Part shown: positions 1-9,221 of the stretch, piece by piece
How positions within the stretch are numbered: position 1 is the first letter of the stretch
How the letters are laid out: every line of letters begins with the position of its first letter
Assembly: GCA_018060185.1 (NCBI GenBank)
Contig: JAGOWQ010000002.1
Coordinates: 1 to 64,000 of the forward strand
DNA length: 64,000 bases
Direction: 5' to 3'
Origin: Leptotrichiaceae bacterium
Lineage (GTDB): Bacteria > Fusobacteriota > Fusobacteriia > Fusobacteriales > Leptotrichiaceae
Made by a program: the position numbers and the translations under genes
The notes under the pieces: model-generated
Told to the model about the DNA's origin: nothing
The model's database searches: none
What the model saw: only the letters and a program-made list of their open reading frames with translations

Positions 1-24
1 ATGGTCATCTTTTCTATTGCTCAT
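1..24 (-). CDS. fni: Type 2 isopentenyl-diphosphate isomerase, first 8 codons (partial)
   Basis: Only the 5' end is inside the window. Read on the minus strand, an ATG at 24 follows the ribosome-binding site GGGAG and encodes MSNRKDDH, which matches the characteristic start of FMN-dependent type 2 IPP isomerases (M-x-NRK-D/E-D/E-H). It sits 24 bases after the stop of mvaK2 in the same direction, exactly where this isomerase is found in many bacterial mevalonate operons. The enzyme would interconvert IPP and DMAPP, the last step of the pathway encoded here. Identification rests on eight residues plus context. Confidence 0.72.
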
Positions 25-48
25 TATTTCTCCCACTAAATTTATATT

Positions 49-1086
49 TTATAATTCTTCAGAATATAATAATTCTATTCCTACTTTTTTCCACTTTTCA
101 ATTATGTTTTCACTGTCTGTTCTACTAAACGATATCGCTATTCCGCAATCTCCACCTCCAGCACCACTACTTTTAGCACAAGCATCATAATTTTCCACTG
201 TCTTCACTAACTTTATTAACTTATCACTGTAAATAGACGTATCTAACTGAATTAGTAATTCACTTATTTTATTTATATTTTTTTTTACTTCTATTTTATT
301 ATCTGTTTCTATTGATTTTTTTAAGTTTTGAATATAAACTTCTGTTTTATCTAAATATTTTTTATTTATAGATTTTTTTACTTTATCTATCATATCTTTT
401 GATATAGAAGGTTCTTTCGTCCACCCAACTAAAAAATCATATTTTTTACTACTTTTTATTTTTTCAATTTTATACTCCCAATCTAATCTCAAAACTTCCT
501 CTAAAGTATTTTTTTCAATAATATCTCTAATTTTTTCTCTATCAAAAGAAGTATACAATATTAAATCTTCGTAAGCAATACACGCCAAATCTCCCATTGA
601 ACCATTATCTCCTATTTTTAACAGTATATAAGAGGATAATTTAAATATAAGTTCTTTTGAAATTTTAATATTATATAATTTACACATTGCTTTTATTACA
701 AGTATTACAACACTACCACTAGAACCTATTCCATATTTTTTACCATATTTTTCCATTTTACCAGTAATAGATATCTCAAAAGGAAAAACTTCCATTCCTT
801 TTAATATTATATATTCATTCATTATATTGATAGTTTCAATAATTAATAAATAATTTTTATCATATTCTAAATTTACAGCATAATCATACATATCAGATTT
901 TATTTTATATTCTTTTGTTTCACTAAAAAATATTTCACAATTCATAAAAATATTTATATTTTTTATAATAGCGCTTTGATATGGAGTAAGAATCGAATAT
1001 TCTCCTCCTATGTATAATTTACCACATGTTTTTTCTTTTATTTTTTTAATTTTTCTAATTCTACTAGTTGTTTTAATTATTTTCAT
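49..1086 (-). CDS. mvaK2: Phosphomevalonate kinase
   Basis: GHMP-superfamily kinase of 345 residues that phosphorylates 5-phosphomevalonate to the diphosphate in the cytoplasmic mevalonate pathway. Seen: the N-terminal GKLYIGGEYSIL motif, the ATP-binding KYGIGSSGSVV loop near residue 116, and the C-terminal AKSSGAGGGDCGIA motif that separates PMK from the other GHMP kinases. The start has AAGGTGG six bases upstream and overlaps the end of mvaD by 14 bases, so the two are translationally coupled. Length is slightly short for the family. Flanked by mvaD and the isomerase start. Confidence 0.93.
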   Translation of the reverse strand: MKIIKTTSRIRKIKKIKEKTCGKLYIGGEYSILTPYQSAIIKNINIFMNCEIFFSETKEYKIKSDMYDYAVNLEYDKNYLLIIETINIMNEYIILKGMEVFPFEISITGKMEKYGKKYGIGSSGSVVILVIKAMCKLYNIKISKELIFKLSSYILLKIGDNGSMGDLACIAYEDLILYTSFDREKIRDIIEKNTLEEVLRLDWEYKIEKIKSSKKYDFLVGWTKEPSISKDMIDKVKKSINKKYLDKTEVYIQNLKKSIETDNKIEVKKNINKISELLIQLDTSIYSDKLIKLVKTVENYDACAKSSGAGGGDCGIAISFSRTDSENIIEKWKKVGIELLYSEEL

Positions 1087-2047
1087 CAGTTACCACCTTA
1101 GCTTTTGAAGAAATAACCTTATATTTTTTTTCAAATATTTCAGTTAATCTTTCTAGGTCTTTCTCAAGGCACAAAACTTTTACATTAGGACCTGCATCCA
1201 TTGTAAAATAGCATTTTTCTCCTTTACCTCTAAGTTCAATTATATCATTCATAGCTTTTTCGCTTTCCTTTGTTAAATATGAAAAAGGAGGATTTGCAGT
1301 TAAAGTTGTATTATGCATTCTCATAGCATTTTCTTCTGTTAGTATACCTATTTTTTCAAAATTATTTTCTTTTAAATAATTTTTCATATTTATATAATCA
1401 ATTTCAGACTGTCTTATCCATTCTTGAAAATTAGTTGAGGTATTCATACATAACTCCATTCCTTTTCTACTAGATATTATTTTTTTCTGATCATTTAATA
1501 CTAACATAATCATACCAAATCTCAATTCAGTTTCTATTTCAAAAATATCTCCTGTATCTTTATCCCATGCTGAAACTGGTCCAAAAAAACTTCTAGAAGA
1601 AGAACCAGAAGCAAATTTTGACATTTTAGCGAGTTCACTTCTACTTAATTTTTTTTCAAATAATTCATTACATGCTTTTATTACTGATGAAAGTCCACTT
1701 GAGCTAGAAGAAAGACCAGCTTCTGTGGGCATATTATTTCTAGTATTTATTTTTACTATATCTTTCTTATTTTCCCTAAATAAATCTATTACCTTACTTA
1801 ATTTATCCCTTTGTTCTTTATTTTGAAGTTTAGAATTAAGATAAAATAAATCTCCCACTTCTCCTAAAACTTCAAGGCTTTCTTTTTCTGTTATAAAATT
1901 TATTTCAGTTTCTGTATACATATTTTCTAAAGTTAATGAAATACTACTCGTAGCAGGAATCATTTTATTAACATCTTTTTTACCCCAATATTTTATAATT
2001 GCTATATTGGCATAAGATTTAACTTTTTTTACAGAGTTTCTATCCAT
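1073..2047 (-). CDS. mvaD: Diphosphomevalonate decarboxylase
   Basis: Converts mevalonate diphosphate to isopentenyl diphosphate with ATP hydrolysis and loss of CO2. The 324-residue product begins with the family hallmark SYANIAIIKYWGK and carries the phosphate-binding EAGLSSSSSGLSS loop near residue 110, the SGSSSRSFFGP segment that follows it, and the late FTMDAGPNVKVL block with the catalytic Asp. Length is normal. It overlaps mvaK1 upstream by 19 bases and mvaK2 downstream by 14 bases, so the three kinase-fold genes form one tightly coupled unit. Confidence 0.96.
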   Translation of the reverse strand: MDRNSVKKVKSYANIAIIKYWGKKDVNKMIPATSSISLTLENMYTETEINFITEKESLEVLGEVGDLFYLNSKLQNKEQRDKLSKVIDLFRENKKDIVKINTRNNMPTEAGLSSSSSGLSSVIKACNELFEKKLSRSELAKMSKFASGSSSRSFFGPVSAWDKDTGDIFEIETELRFGMIMLVLNDQKKIISSRKGMELCMNTSTNFQEWIRQSEIDYINMKNYLKENNFEKIGILTEENAMRMHNTTLTANPPFSYLTKESEKAMNDIIELRGKGEKCYFTMDAGPNVKVLCLEKDLERLTEIFEKKYKVISSKAKVVTDENN

Positions 2048-2907
2048 ATATTTACAGCTCCTTTTTCTAATAATTTCCTACTAATTTCTTCTGCTTTTTT
2101 CTTCTTGTCTGTTAAAGCTATAATACAACCTCCAAGTCCTCCTCCAGACATTTTTGCCCCTAATGCACCTTGAGCTAATGCTTCATCAACTAAAGTATCA
2201 GATTTTTCTGAGCTCACATTTAACTTTTGAAGCTCTCTATGAGCTAATGTCATGCTTTTACCTATATTTACAATTTTTTTTTCTTTTATTTCATCTTCTA
2301 TATTTTCAGCTATTTCTCCTAGTTTTTCTAAACTTTTTGAAGCTTTGTCTCCTAATTTTTTCACATTTTCTATAGCATCTCTAGTTTTTCCATATATTCC
2401 TGTGTCTGCAATTATTAAATAACCATCTAAATTAATATCAATTTTTTCAAAGCCTTTATTTTTTACAAATTTTATTGCTTTATCACTTAAACATGTCTTA
2501 GCGTCAAGACCACTTGGGTTTTTATGTGCTACTATTTCTGCTTTATTTACAAGTTCTTCTAAAATATTATAATTTAATTTTATATTAAAATAATCAAAAA
2601 CAGCTTTTATACCTGCTATACTAACTGCTGCAGACGAACCCATTCCTCTTTTTTGTGGTATACATGAATCAACATTATATTTTAATTTTATTTTTTCTTT
2701 TCCTAAATATTTTAAAGCACTATAAATAGCCACAGATAACGTATCTTCAAAATCATATTGTATTTCATTTTCGCTTTCTTCTACTTCACATTTTACCTCT
2801 ATATTTTTTAAAGGGATTGCTATTGCTGAGTATCCATAAACAACTGAATGTTCTCCTATTAATATTATTTTACTGTGAGATATTCCAGTTCCCTTTTTTT
2901 TTACCAT
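2029..2907 (-). CDS. mvaK1: Mevalonate kinase
   Basis: First enzyme after HMG-CoA reductase: ATP-dependent phosphorylation of mevalonate. The 292-residue GHMP kinase shows the N-terminal HSKIILIGEHSVVYGYSAIA motif, the ATP loop KRGMGSSAAVSIAG near residue 88, the HKNPSGLDAKTC segment with the catalytic Asp, and the C-terminal MSGGGLGGCIIAL motif. The start has AAGGTGAG three bases upstream. It lies 16 bases after the M13 peptidase gene in the same direction with no terminator between them, so the mevalonate genes are probably co-transcribed with that peptidase. HMG-CoA synthase and reductase are not in the window. Confidence 0.95.
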   Translation of the reverse strand: MVKKKGTGISHSKIILIGEHSVVYGYSAIAIPLKNIEVKCEVEESENEIQYDFEDTLSVAIYSALKYLGKEKIKLKYNVDSCIPQKRGMGSSAAVSIAGIKAVFDYFNIKLNYNILEELVNKAEIVAHKNPSGLDAKTCLSDKAIKFVKNKGFEKIDINLDGYLIIADTGIYGKTRDAIENVKKLGDKASKSLEKLGEIAENIEDEIKEKKIVNIGKSMTLAHRELQKLNVSSEKSDTLVDEALAQGALGAKMSGGGLGGCIIALTDKKKKAEEISRKLLEKGAVNIWIETL

Positions 2908-2923
2908 AAACTCACCTTTTCTT

Positions 2924-5002
2924 TTACCATATTTTTATTCTGTCTTCTGGACTTTTATATAATTTATCTCCCTCTTTTGTTTTAAAAATCTCGTGAAAAG
3001 CCTCTACATTTTTAAATGTCCCATTTACACGAAAATAGTTTGGAGAATGCGAATCTGACTTAACTAAATTATTTAAATATTCCTGAGTAGCTTTTTGTCT
3101 CCAAATTCTCGCATTATTTATAAAAAACAATTCATTTTGTGTATAATTACCAACTTTTACATTTTTCTCTGGATGATCTTCTAAGTATAATTGTAATGCA
3201 TCATAAGCTATATTTACTCCACCTAAATCTGCAATATTTTCTGTTAAAGTAAATCTACCATTTACATTAACATTTTCTGAAACAGAATAATTTGAAAATT
3301 CATTTTCTAATTTTTTTGTAATTGACTCAAATTTTTCTTTATCCTCTTTTGTCCACCAATCTTTTAAATTTCCATCACCATCAAAATTAGCTCCTGAAAC
3401 ATCAAATCCATGAGTCAATTCATGTCCAATAACTGTTCCTATTCCACCAAAATCAGAACCTACACCTGATTTATTCAAATCATAAAAAGGATATTGAAGT
3501 ATTCCTGCTGGAAAAACTATTTCATTTTTTGTAGGAGAATAGTAGGCATTAACTTCATGAGCATTCATAAACCACTCTAATTTATCTACAGGTTTTCCAA
3601 TTTTTTCTAACTCTTTATTGTAAGCCCATTTACTTATATTTTTCATTTGATCATATAAAGTATCTTTTTCATTTATTTCCAATGTGCTAAAATCTTCCCA
3701 TTTATCAGGATATCCAATTTTAACTGTAAATTTATCTAATTTTTCAAGTGCTTTATTTTTAGTTTCGTTACCCATCCATGTTAATTCTTTAATTCTATTT
3801 CTAAAAGCTTTTACTATATAATCTACCATTTCTTGTGTGTCTTTTTTGGCTTCAGGAGAAAATTTTCTATCTACATAAACTTTAGATACTGTCTCTCCTA
3901 AAGTTCCTACAACAAAATATAATCCTCTTTTTTCTAAAACTTCCCTCTGTTTTTGTCCATTCAAATATTTACCATAAAATTCAAATTTTCTCTCACCTAG
4001 TTTATCAGATAAAATAGACGCAGAACCTGATATTAAATGAAATTTTATATAATCTTTTATTATTTCTATATTTTTTTCATTTATAATATTATCTAAATTT
4101 TCAAAATATTTTAACTCACCTATTATCACTTTATCAGTATTCACTCCAGATTCTTTCAAATAATTTACCAAGTCTACATTTTTTACCATTTTAGAAATTT
4201 GATTTAAAGTTCTGGGATTATTATATTTTTTTATATCGTGACTTTCTTCATTAGTAAGTAACGTATTTGCTATATCTTTTTCAAATAAAACTATATTTTT
4301 TGCTTTTTCTTCACTATTTTCATCGCCTAAAAGATTTAACATATCACTAACATATTTCGTATACTCTTGTATAACTTCATCATTTTCTTTAGTTTTTTTC
4401 TGATAGTAATCTTTAGATAAACCTAATGATGCTGATCCTAAATAAACGGCATTATTTGCTGAATCATTAAGATCACTTCCAACTCCCCATCCATAAAGAA
4501 CACTTCCACCCATTTTTGTCGTTTTTATTGAAAAATTTTCAAAATCATTTACAGTTTTTATATCATTTATTTCTTTCACATCTTCTTGAATAGTGTTAAG
4601 TCCTTCTTTATTCCTTTTTTTTATATTATAATAAGAGTTATATAACGTAATAATTTTCTTTTCATCAGATGACACTTTATCTTTTTTTCTTTTTAATTCT
4701 GAAATCAAATTTTTTAAAAATTTATAATTTTCTTCACTTAATTCAGTAAAAGAACCCCATGCTGGTTTTGTATTTGGTATTTTTGTTTTATTTTCCCAAG
4801 TTTCATTTACAAATTTATAAAAATCATCTTGTGGTCTAATATTTTTACTCAAATTATAAACCATTTCATTATCTCCTATTTTATCTTCTTTATTATTACT
4901 AATAACAATATCTTTTTGGCTTTTATAATTACTTTTTATTTTATCTTCTTTTCCGTACAAAATTATTCCTATTAAAAATAAAGATAATAATATTTTTTTC
5001 AT
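2924..5002 (-). CDS. M13-family zinc endopeptidase (PepO/neprilysin type), secreted
   Basis: 692-residue neprilysin-like metallopeptidase. Seen: a hydrophobic N-terminal signal sequence (residues 1-16) without a lipobox cysteine, the M13 N-terminal domain, the substrate-binding NAYYSP motif, the zinc site VIGHELTH near residue 525, the third ligand in TENIADLGG about 60 residues later, and the conserved C-terminus ending in a Trp. By family knowledge it cleaves oligopeptides. The signal sequence places it outside the inner membrane, so a periplasmic or surface role in peptide use is inferred. It has its own promoter and heads the transcript that continues into mvaK1. Confidence 0.92.
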   Translation of the reverse strand: MKKILLSLFLIGIILYGKEDKIKSNYKSQKDIVISNNKEDKIGDNEMVYNLSKNIRPQDDFYKFVNETWENKTKIPNTKPAWGSFTELSEENYKFLKNLISELKRKKDKVSSDEKKIITLYNSYYNIKKRNKEGLNTIQEDVKEINDIKTVNDFENFSIKTTKMGGSVLYGWGVGSDLNDSANNAVYLGSASLGLSKDYYQKKTKENDEVIQEYTKYVSDMLNLLGDENSEEKAKNIVLFEKDIANTLLTNEESHDIKKYNNPRTLNQISKMVKNVDLVNYLKESGVNTDKVIIGELKYFENLDNIINEKNIEIIKDYIKFHLISGSASILSDKLGERKFEFYGKYLNGQKQREVLEKRGLYFVVGTLGETVSKVYVDRKFSPEAKKDTQEMVDYIVKAFRNRIKELTWMGNETKNKALEKLDKFTVKIGYPDKWEDFSTLEINEKDTLYDQMKNISKWAYNKELEKIGKPVDKLEWFMNAHEVNAYYSPTKNEIVFPAGILQYPFYDLNKSGVGSDFGGIGTVIGHELTHGFDVSGANFDGDGNLKDWWTKEDKEKFESITKKLENEFSNYSVSENVNVNGRFTLTENIADLGGVNIAYDALQLYLEDHPEKNVKVGNYTQNELFFINNARIWRQKATQEYLNNLVKSDSHSPNYFRVNGTFKNVEAFHEIFKTKEGDKLYKSPEDRIKIW

Positions 5003-5041
5003 TTATTTTACCTCTTTCTTACATGTAATTTATTCATTGAA

Positions 5042-5070
5042 ATTATATCAAAAATAGTAATATAAAGCAA
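5042..5070 (-). promoter_or_regulatory. Sigma-70 type promoter of the M13 peptidase-mevalonate transcript
   Basis: On the minus strand: TTGCTT, a 17-base spacer, then TATAAT preceded by TG one base away (extended -10). It lies 40 bases before the peptidase start codon. Confidence 0.68.
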
Positions 5071-5125
5071 AAAAAAGATAGTTTTTTTAATATTTAATTT
5101 TAGACGATATTATTTTATATTTTCA

Positions 5126-5175
5126 AATAAAAAAGATGCTTTCAATTAATTAAAATACAATAACTGAAAACATCT
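5126..5175 (-). terminator. Intrinsic terminator after groEL
   Basis: Inverted repeat TGAAA-x-CATCT against AGATG-x-TTTCA with a 20-base loop. On the minus strand it is followed by a run of six T. It lies about 60 bases past the groEL stop codon. Confidence 0.68.
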
Positions 5176-5236
5176 ATTTATAATTTATTTAATTTTATAA
5201 AATTAAGTATAAAAATTTAATCTTATATTTTTTATA

Positions 5237-6859
<1,623 letters not shown>

Positions 6860-6900
6860 TTATAATTTCCTCCATTAATTTTTATATTTAATTATTTATA

Positions 6901-7164
6901 TTATTCAACTATTCCTAGAACATTATCTATATCCAATATTAAATATGTGTCATCTCCATCTTTTACTTCTGTTCCAGTATATTTTTCATATATAATTTTA
7001 TCTCCCGGATTAATATCTTCTATTTTTTTTCCTACCGCTAAAACTTCTCCAGTTATAGGCTTTTCTTTAGAAACAGTTCCCGGTAAAACTATTCCACTTT
7101 TTGTAACTTCTTCTTGTTCAATTTGTTTTATTAAAACTCTTTTTCCTAAAGGTCTAATTTTCAT
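6901..7164 (-). CDS. groES: 10 kDa co-chaperonin GroES
   Basis: 87-residue GroES cap. Seen: the N-terminal IRPLGKRVLIK strand, the mobile-loop region around KSGIVLPGTVSKEKP, and the conserved GDKIIYEKYTGTEVK and DTYLILDIDNVLGI segments. AGGAGG lies six bases before the ATG. It is the first gene of the groES-groEL operon, directly behind a sigma-70 promoter that overlaps a CIRCE operator, so HrcA repression relieved by heat or misfolding is expected. Confidence 0.98.
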   Translation of the reverse strand: MKIRPLGKRVLIKQIEQEEVTKSGIVLPGTVSKEKPITGEVLAVGKKIEDINPGDKIIYEKYTGTEVKDGDDTYLILDIDNVLGIVE

Positions 7165-7201
7165 TTCTTCCTCCTAATTATATAAATTATTTTTTCTAAA
7201 T

Positions 7202-7228
7202 TTAGCAGTCCTCTTGCTAGAGTGCTAA
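7202..7228. promoter_or_regulatory. CIRCE operator (HrcA binding site)
   Basis: Inverted repeat TTAGCAGTC, 9-base spacer, GAGTGCTAA. The canonical CIRCE arm is TTAGCACTC, so the left arm has one C-to-G change and the right arm is perfect. It sits immediately downstream of the groES -10 box, overlapping the predicted transcription start. Confidence 0.95.
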
Positions 7229-7232
7229 CTAT

Positions 7233-7261
7233 ATGATAATATATTTTTTTATTTTTTTCAA
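7233..7261 (-). promoter_or_regulatory. groESL promoter
   Basis: On the minus strand: TTGAAA, 17-base spacer, TATCAT. The CIRCE element begins five bases downstream of the -10 hexamer. Confidence 0.75.
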
Positions 7262-7319
7262 GTATTTTATTAATTTTTTTTAAAATTTTTTATATTTATT
7301 TTGCAAAACTATATTTCAA

Positions 7320-7388
7320 TAAAAATGCTACTCTATTTTAAGTTATAAGTAAAGTTGTTACCTTGCCTAACTTAATAATAGGTAGCAT
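7320..7388 (-). terminator. Long-stem terminator after the zinc alcohol dehydrogenase
   Basis: Arms at 7325-7345 and 7368-7388 pair over about 20 bases with one single-base bulge on each side and a 22-base loop. The minus strand continues into five T. It starts 23 bases past the stop codon of the dehydrogenase. Confidence 0.8.
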
Positions 7389-7411
7389 TATCCATAAATA
7401 ATTATTGTTTT

Positions 7412-8452
7412 CTAGTGTTTATGACCACATCCGCATGCTTTTTTCATGTTAATAACCATACGTCCTTGTATTTTTCCTTCTTCCATTTCTTTAAAAATTT
7501 CAGGTGCTTCATCAATAGTTCTTGATTGAACTACAGGAACAACTAAACCTTGTGCTCCAAAATCAAAAGCCTCTCTTAAATCTTCCCTAGTACCAACTAG
7601 TGAACCAATTACTTCTATTCCATCTAGTACTGTTTTTACTATTGGTAAATCCATTGTTTCAGAAGGTAAACCTACAGCTACTATCTTACCTGCTGGTCTA
7701 ACTGAATCAATTCCCTGATTAAATGCAACTTTTGAAACAGCAGTTACAACTACTATATGTGCTCCTAATCCTGATAATTCTTTTATTTTTGCAACTGGAT
7801 CTTCTTTCAATCCATTAATTACATAATCAGCACCAACTTCTTTAGCCAACTCTAATTTATCATCATTTATATCTACTGCAACTACATGAGTATTAAATAC
7901 TTTTTTTGCATATTGTACTGCTAAATTTCCTAATCCCCCAGCACCATATATTACTACCCATTGACCTGGTTGAGGTTTTCCAACTTTTATTGCTTTATAA
8001 GTTGTAACTCCTGCACAAGTTATACTACTTGCTTGAGCTGGATCTAGTCCGTCAGGTACTTTTACTGCATAGTCAGCTGTTACTATACATTGTTCTGCCA
8101 TTCCCCCGTCAGCACTATACCCCGCGTTAATAACATCTCTACATAATGTTTCTTGACCATTTATACAGTATTCGCATCTTCCACATCCTTCAAAAAACCA
8201 CGCAATACTTACTCTATCTCCTGGTTTTAAAGACTTTACGCCTTCTGCAACTTCTTTAACTATTCCTATTCCTTCATGCCCTAAAATTCTTCCAGGAACT
8301 TTTCCAAAATCTCCATTTGCTACATGTAAATCTGTATGACAAACTCCACAGTATTCTACATCTACTAATGCTTCTCCTGTTTTTAAAGCTCTTAATTCTT
8401 TTTCTACAACTTCTACTCCTGTTGAATCCTTATTTACAACTACTGCTTTCAT
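7412..8452 (-). CDS. adhP: Zinc-dependent alcohol dehydrogenase (AdhP-like)
   Basis: 346-residue medium-chain dehydrogenase that interconverts primary alcohols and aldehydes with NAD(H). Seen: catalytic-zinc region CGVCHTDLH and GHEGIG near residues 36-62, the structural-zinc four-cysteine lobe [15 protein letters not shown] near residues 91-105, and the nucleotide-binding [13 protein letters not shown] near residue 170. Length is typical of AdhA/AdhP. Unusual: the last residues form a Cys/His-rich tail (ACGCGHKH) that could bind an extra metal. It is monocistronic with a consensus-like promoter and strong terminator, and is probably a fermentative ethanol or aldehyde enzyme. Confidence 0.93.
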   Translation of the reverse strand: MKAVVVNKDSTGVEVVEKELRALKTGEALVDVEYCGVCHTDLHVANGDFGKVPGRILGHEGIGIVKEVAEGVKSLKPGDRVSIAWFFEGCGRCEYCINGQETLCRDVINAGYSADGGMAEQCIVTADYAVKVPDGLDPAQASSITCAGVTTYKAIKVGKPQPGQWVVIYGAGGLGNLAVQYAKKVFNTHVVAVDINDDKLELAKEVGADYVINGLKEDPVAKIKELSGLGAHIVVVTAVSKVAFNQGIDSVRPAGKIVAVGLPSETMDLPIVKTVLDGIEVIGSLVGTREDLREAFDFGAQGLVVPVVQSRTIDEAPEIFKEMEEGKIQGRMVINMKKACGCGHKH

Positions 8453-8523
8453 TTCATCATCCCTTTCTCTATGTGTGTTTCTGTTAACTTAAATTGTTTA
8501 TATGAACTTTCATTCGCTTATTA

Positions 8524-8552
8524 ATTATATCCCCATTATTTGTTAAAGTCAA
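8524..8552 (-). promoter_or_regulatory. Promoter of the zinc alcohol dehydrogenase
   Basis: Minus strand: TTGACT, 17-base spacer, TATAAT, a near-consensus sigma-70 promoter about 70 bases before the start codon. The leader between them contains a short inverted repeat, ATGAA-N2-TTCAT, at 8503-8514 that could be an operator. Confidence 0.82.
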
Positions 8553-8628
8553 TAAAAATATTTATATAAAATTGAAAAAATTTAGTATATAAAATAATAT
8601 AAATAGAATATGACTAAATAAACTTTAT

Positions 8629-9171
8629 TTAAGTTTGTACATAAAATTTACCTTTTTTTATAAACATATTTTTTATTTTAATTTTTTTCTTTTCACTGTT
8701 ACTATTTTTTTCTTCGTACTCTTCTCCATAGTTATAAACTGATTTTGTCTCAAGATAGTTGTTTATCAATTCTTTTAATATATTTTCAGTTTTAGAGTTC
8801 ATAATTTCTTTTTTTGAACTGTCTGTGATTTTATCAATGGAAAAATTAACTAAGTATAATTCTTCTTTTTTATTGTCATATTTAATATTACTACTAATAA
8901 ATATTTCTCCTTTTACTTTTTCATCTAAAAAAGAAGCTTCATATTCACTTGTTATATACATTTTTTCTTCTTTAAAATTTATCTCTGGATTTTTTAACGT
9001 AACTTTTGCTAATAAATAATTTTTAGTCATAGGAAATTTTTTATCTATTTTCCCTTGAATTATTTTTTTAGGAACGTGTATAGTTTTATTTTCTAAAAAA
9101 CCACATGACATTATACTAAATATAGTTATAAATATCATTAATATTACTTTTGAATTTATATATTTATTCAT
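8629..9171 (-). CDS. DUF1439-like lipoprotein (YceB type)
   Basis: 180-residue exported lipoprotein of unknown biochemical role. Seen: a hydrophobic signal ending in the lipobox IMSC (lipidated Cys near residue 23), then an alternating strand/helix pattern that resembles DUF1439 proteins such as E. coli YceB: an early VPKKIIQGKIDKKFP segment, charged beta strands, a helical block before the end and a final short strand IKKGKFYV. Assignment to DUF1439 is by general sequence character, not a diagnostic motif. Start chosen by AAAGGAGA six bases upstream. It lies 50 bases downstream of uvrA on the same strand, with no strong terminator between them. Confidence 0.68.
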   Translation of the reverse strand: MNKYINSKVILMIFITIFSIMSCGFLENKTIHVPKKIIQGKIDKKFPMTKNYLLAKVTLKNPEINFKEEKMYITSEYEASFLDEKVKGEIFISSNIKYDNKKEELYLVNFSIDKITDSSKKEIMNSKTENILKELINNYLETKSVYNYGEEYEEKNSNSEKKKIKIKNMFIKKGKFYVQT

Positions 9172-9221
9172 ACTTAATCTCCTTTATTAATCATTAATTA
9201 TTAATTTTAATCAAAATCATT

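Noticed and set aside
8541-8552. TTGTTAA half-site resembling a Rex operator at the adhP promoter
   Set aside because: Only one half matches the Rex consensus TTGTTAA-N4-TTAACAA; the other half does not, so redox control by Rex is not supported.
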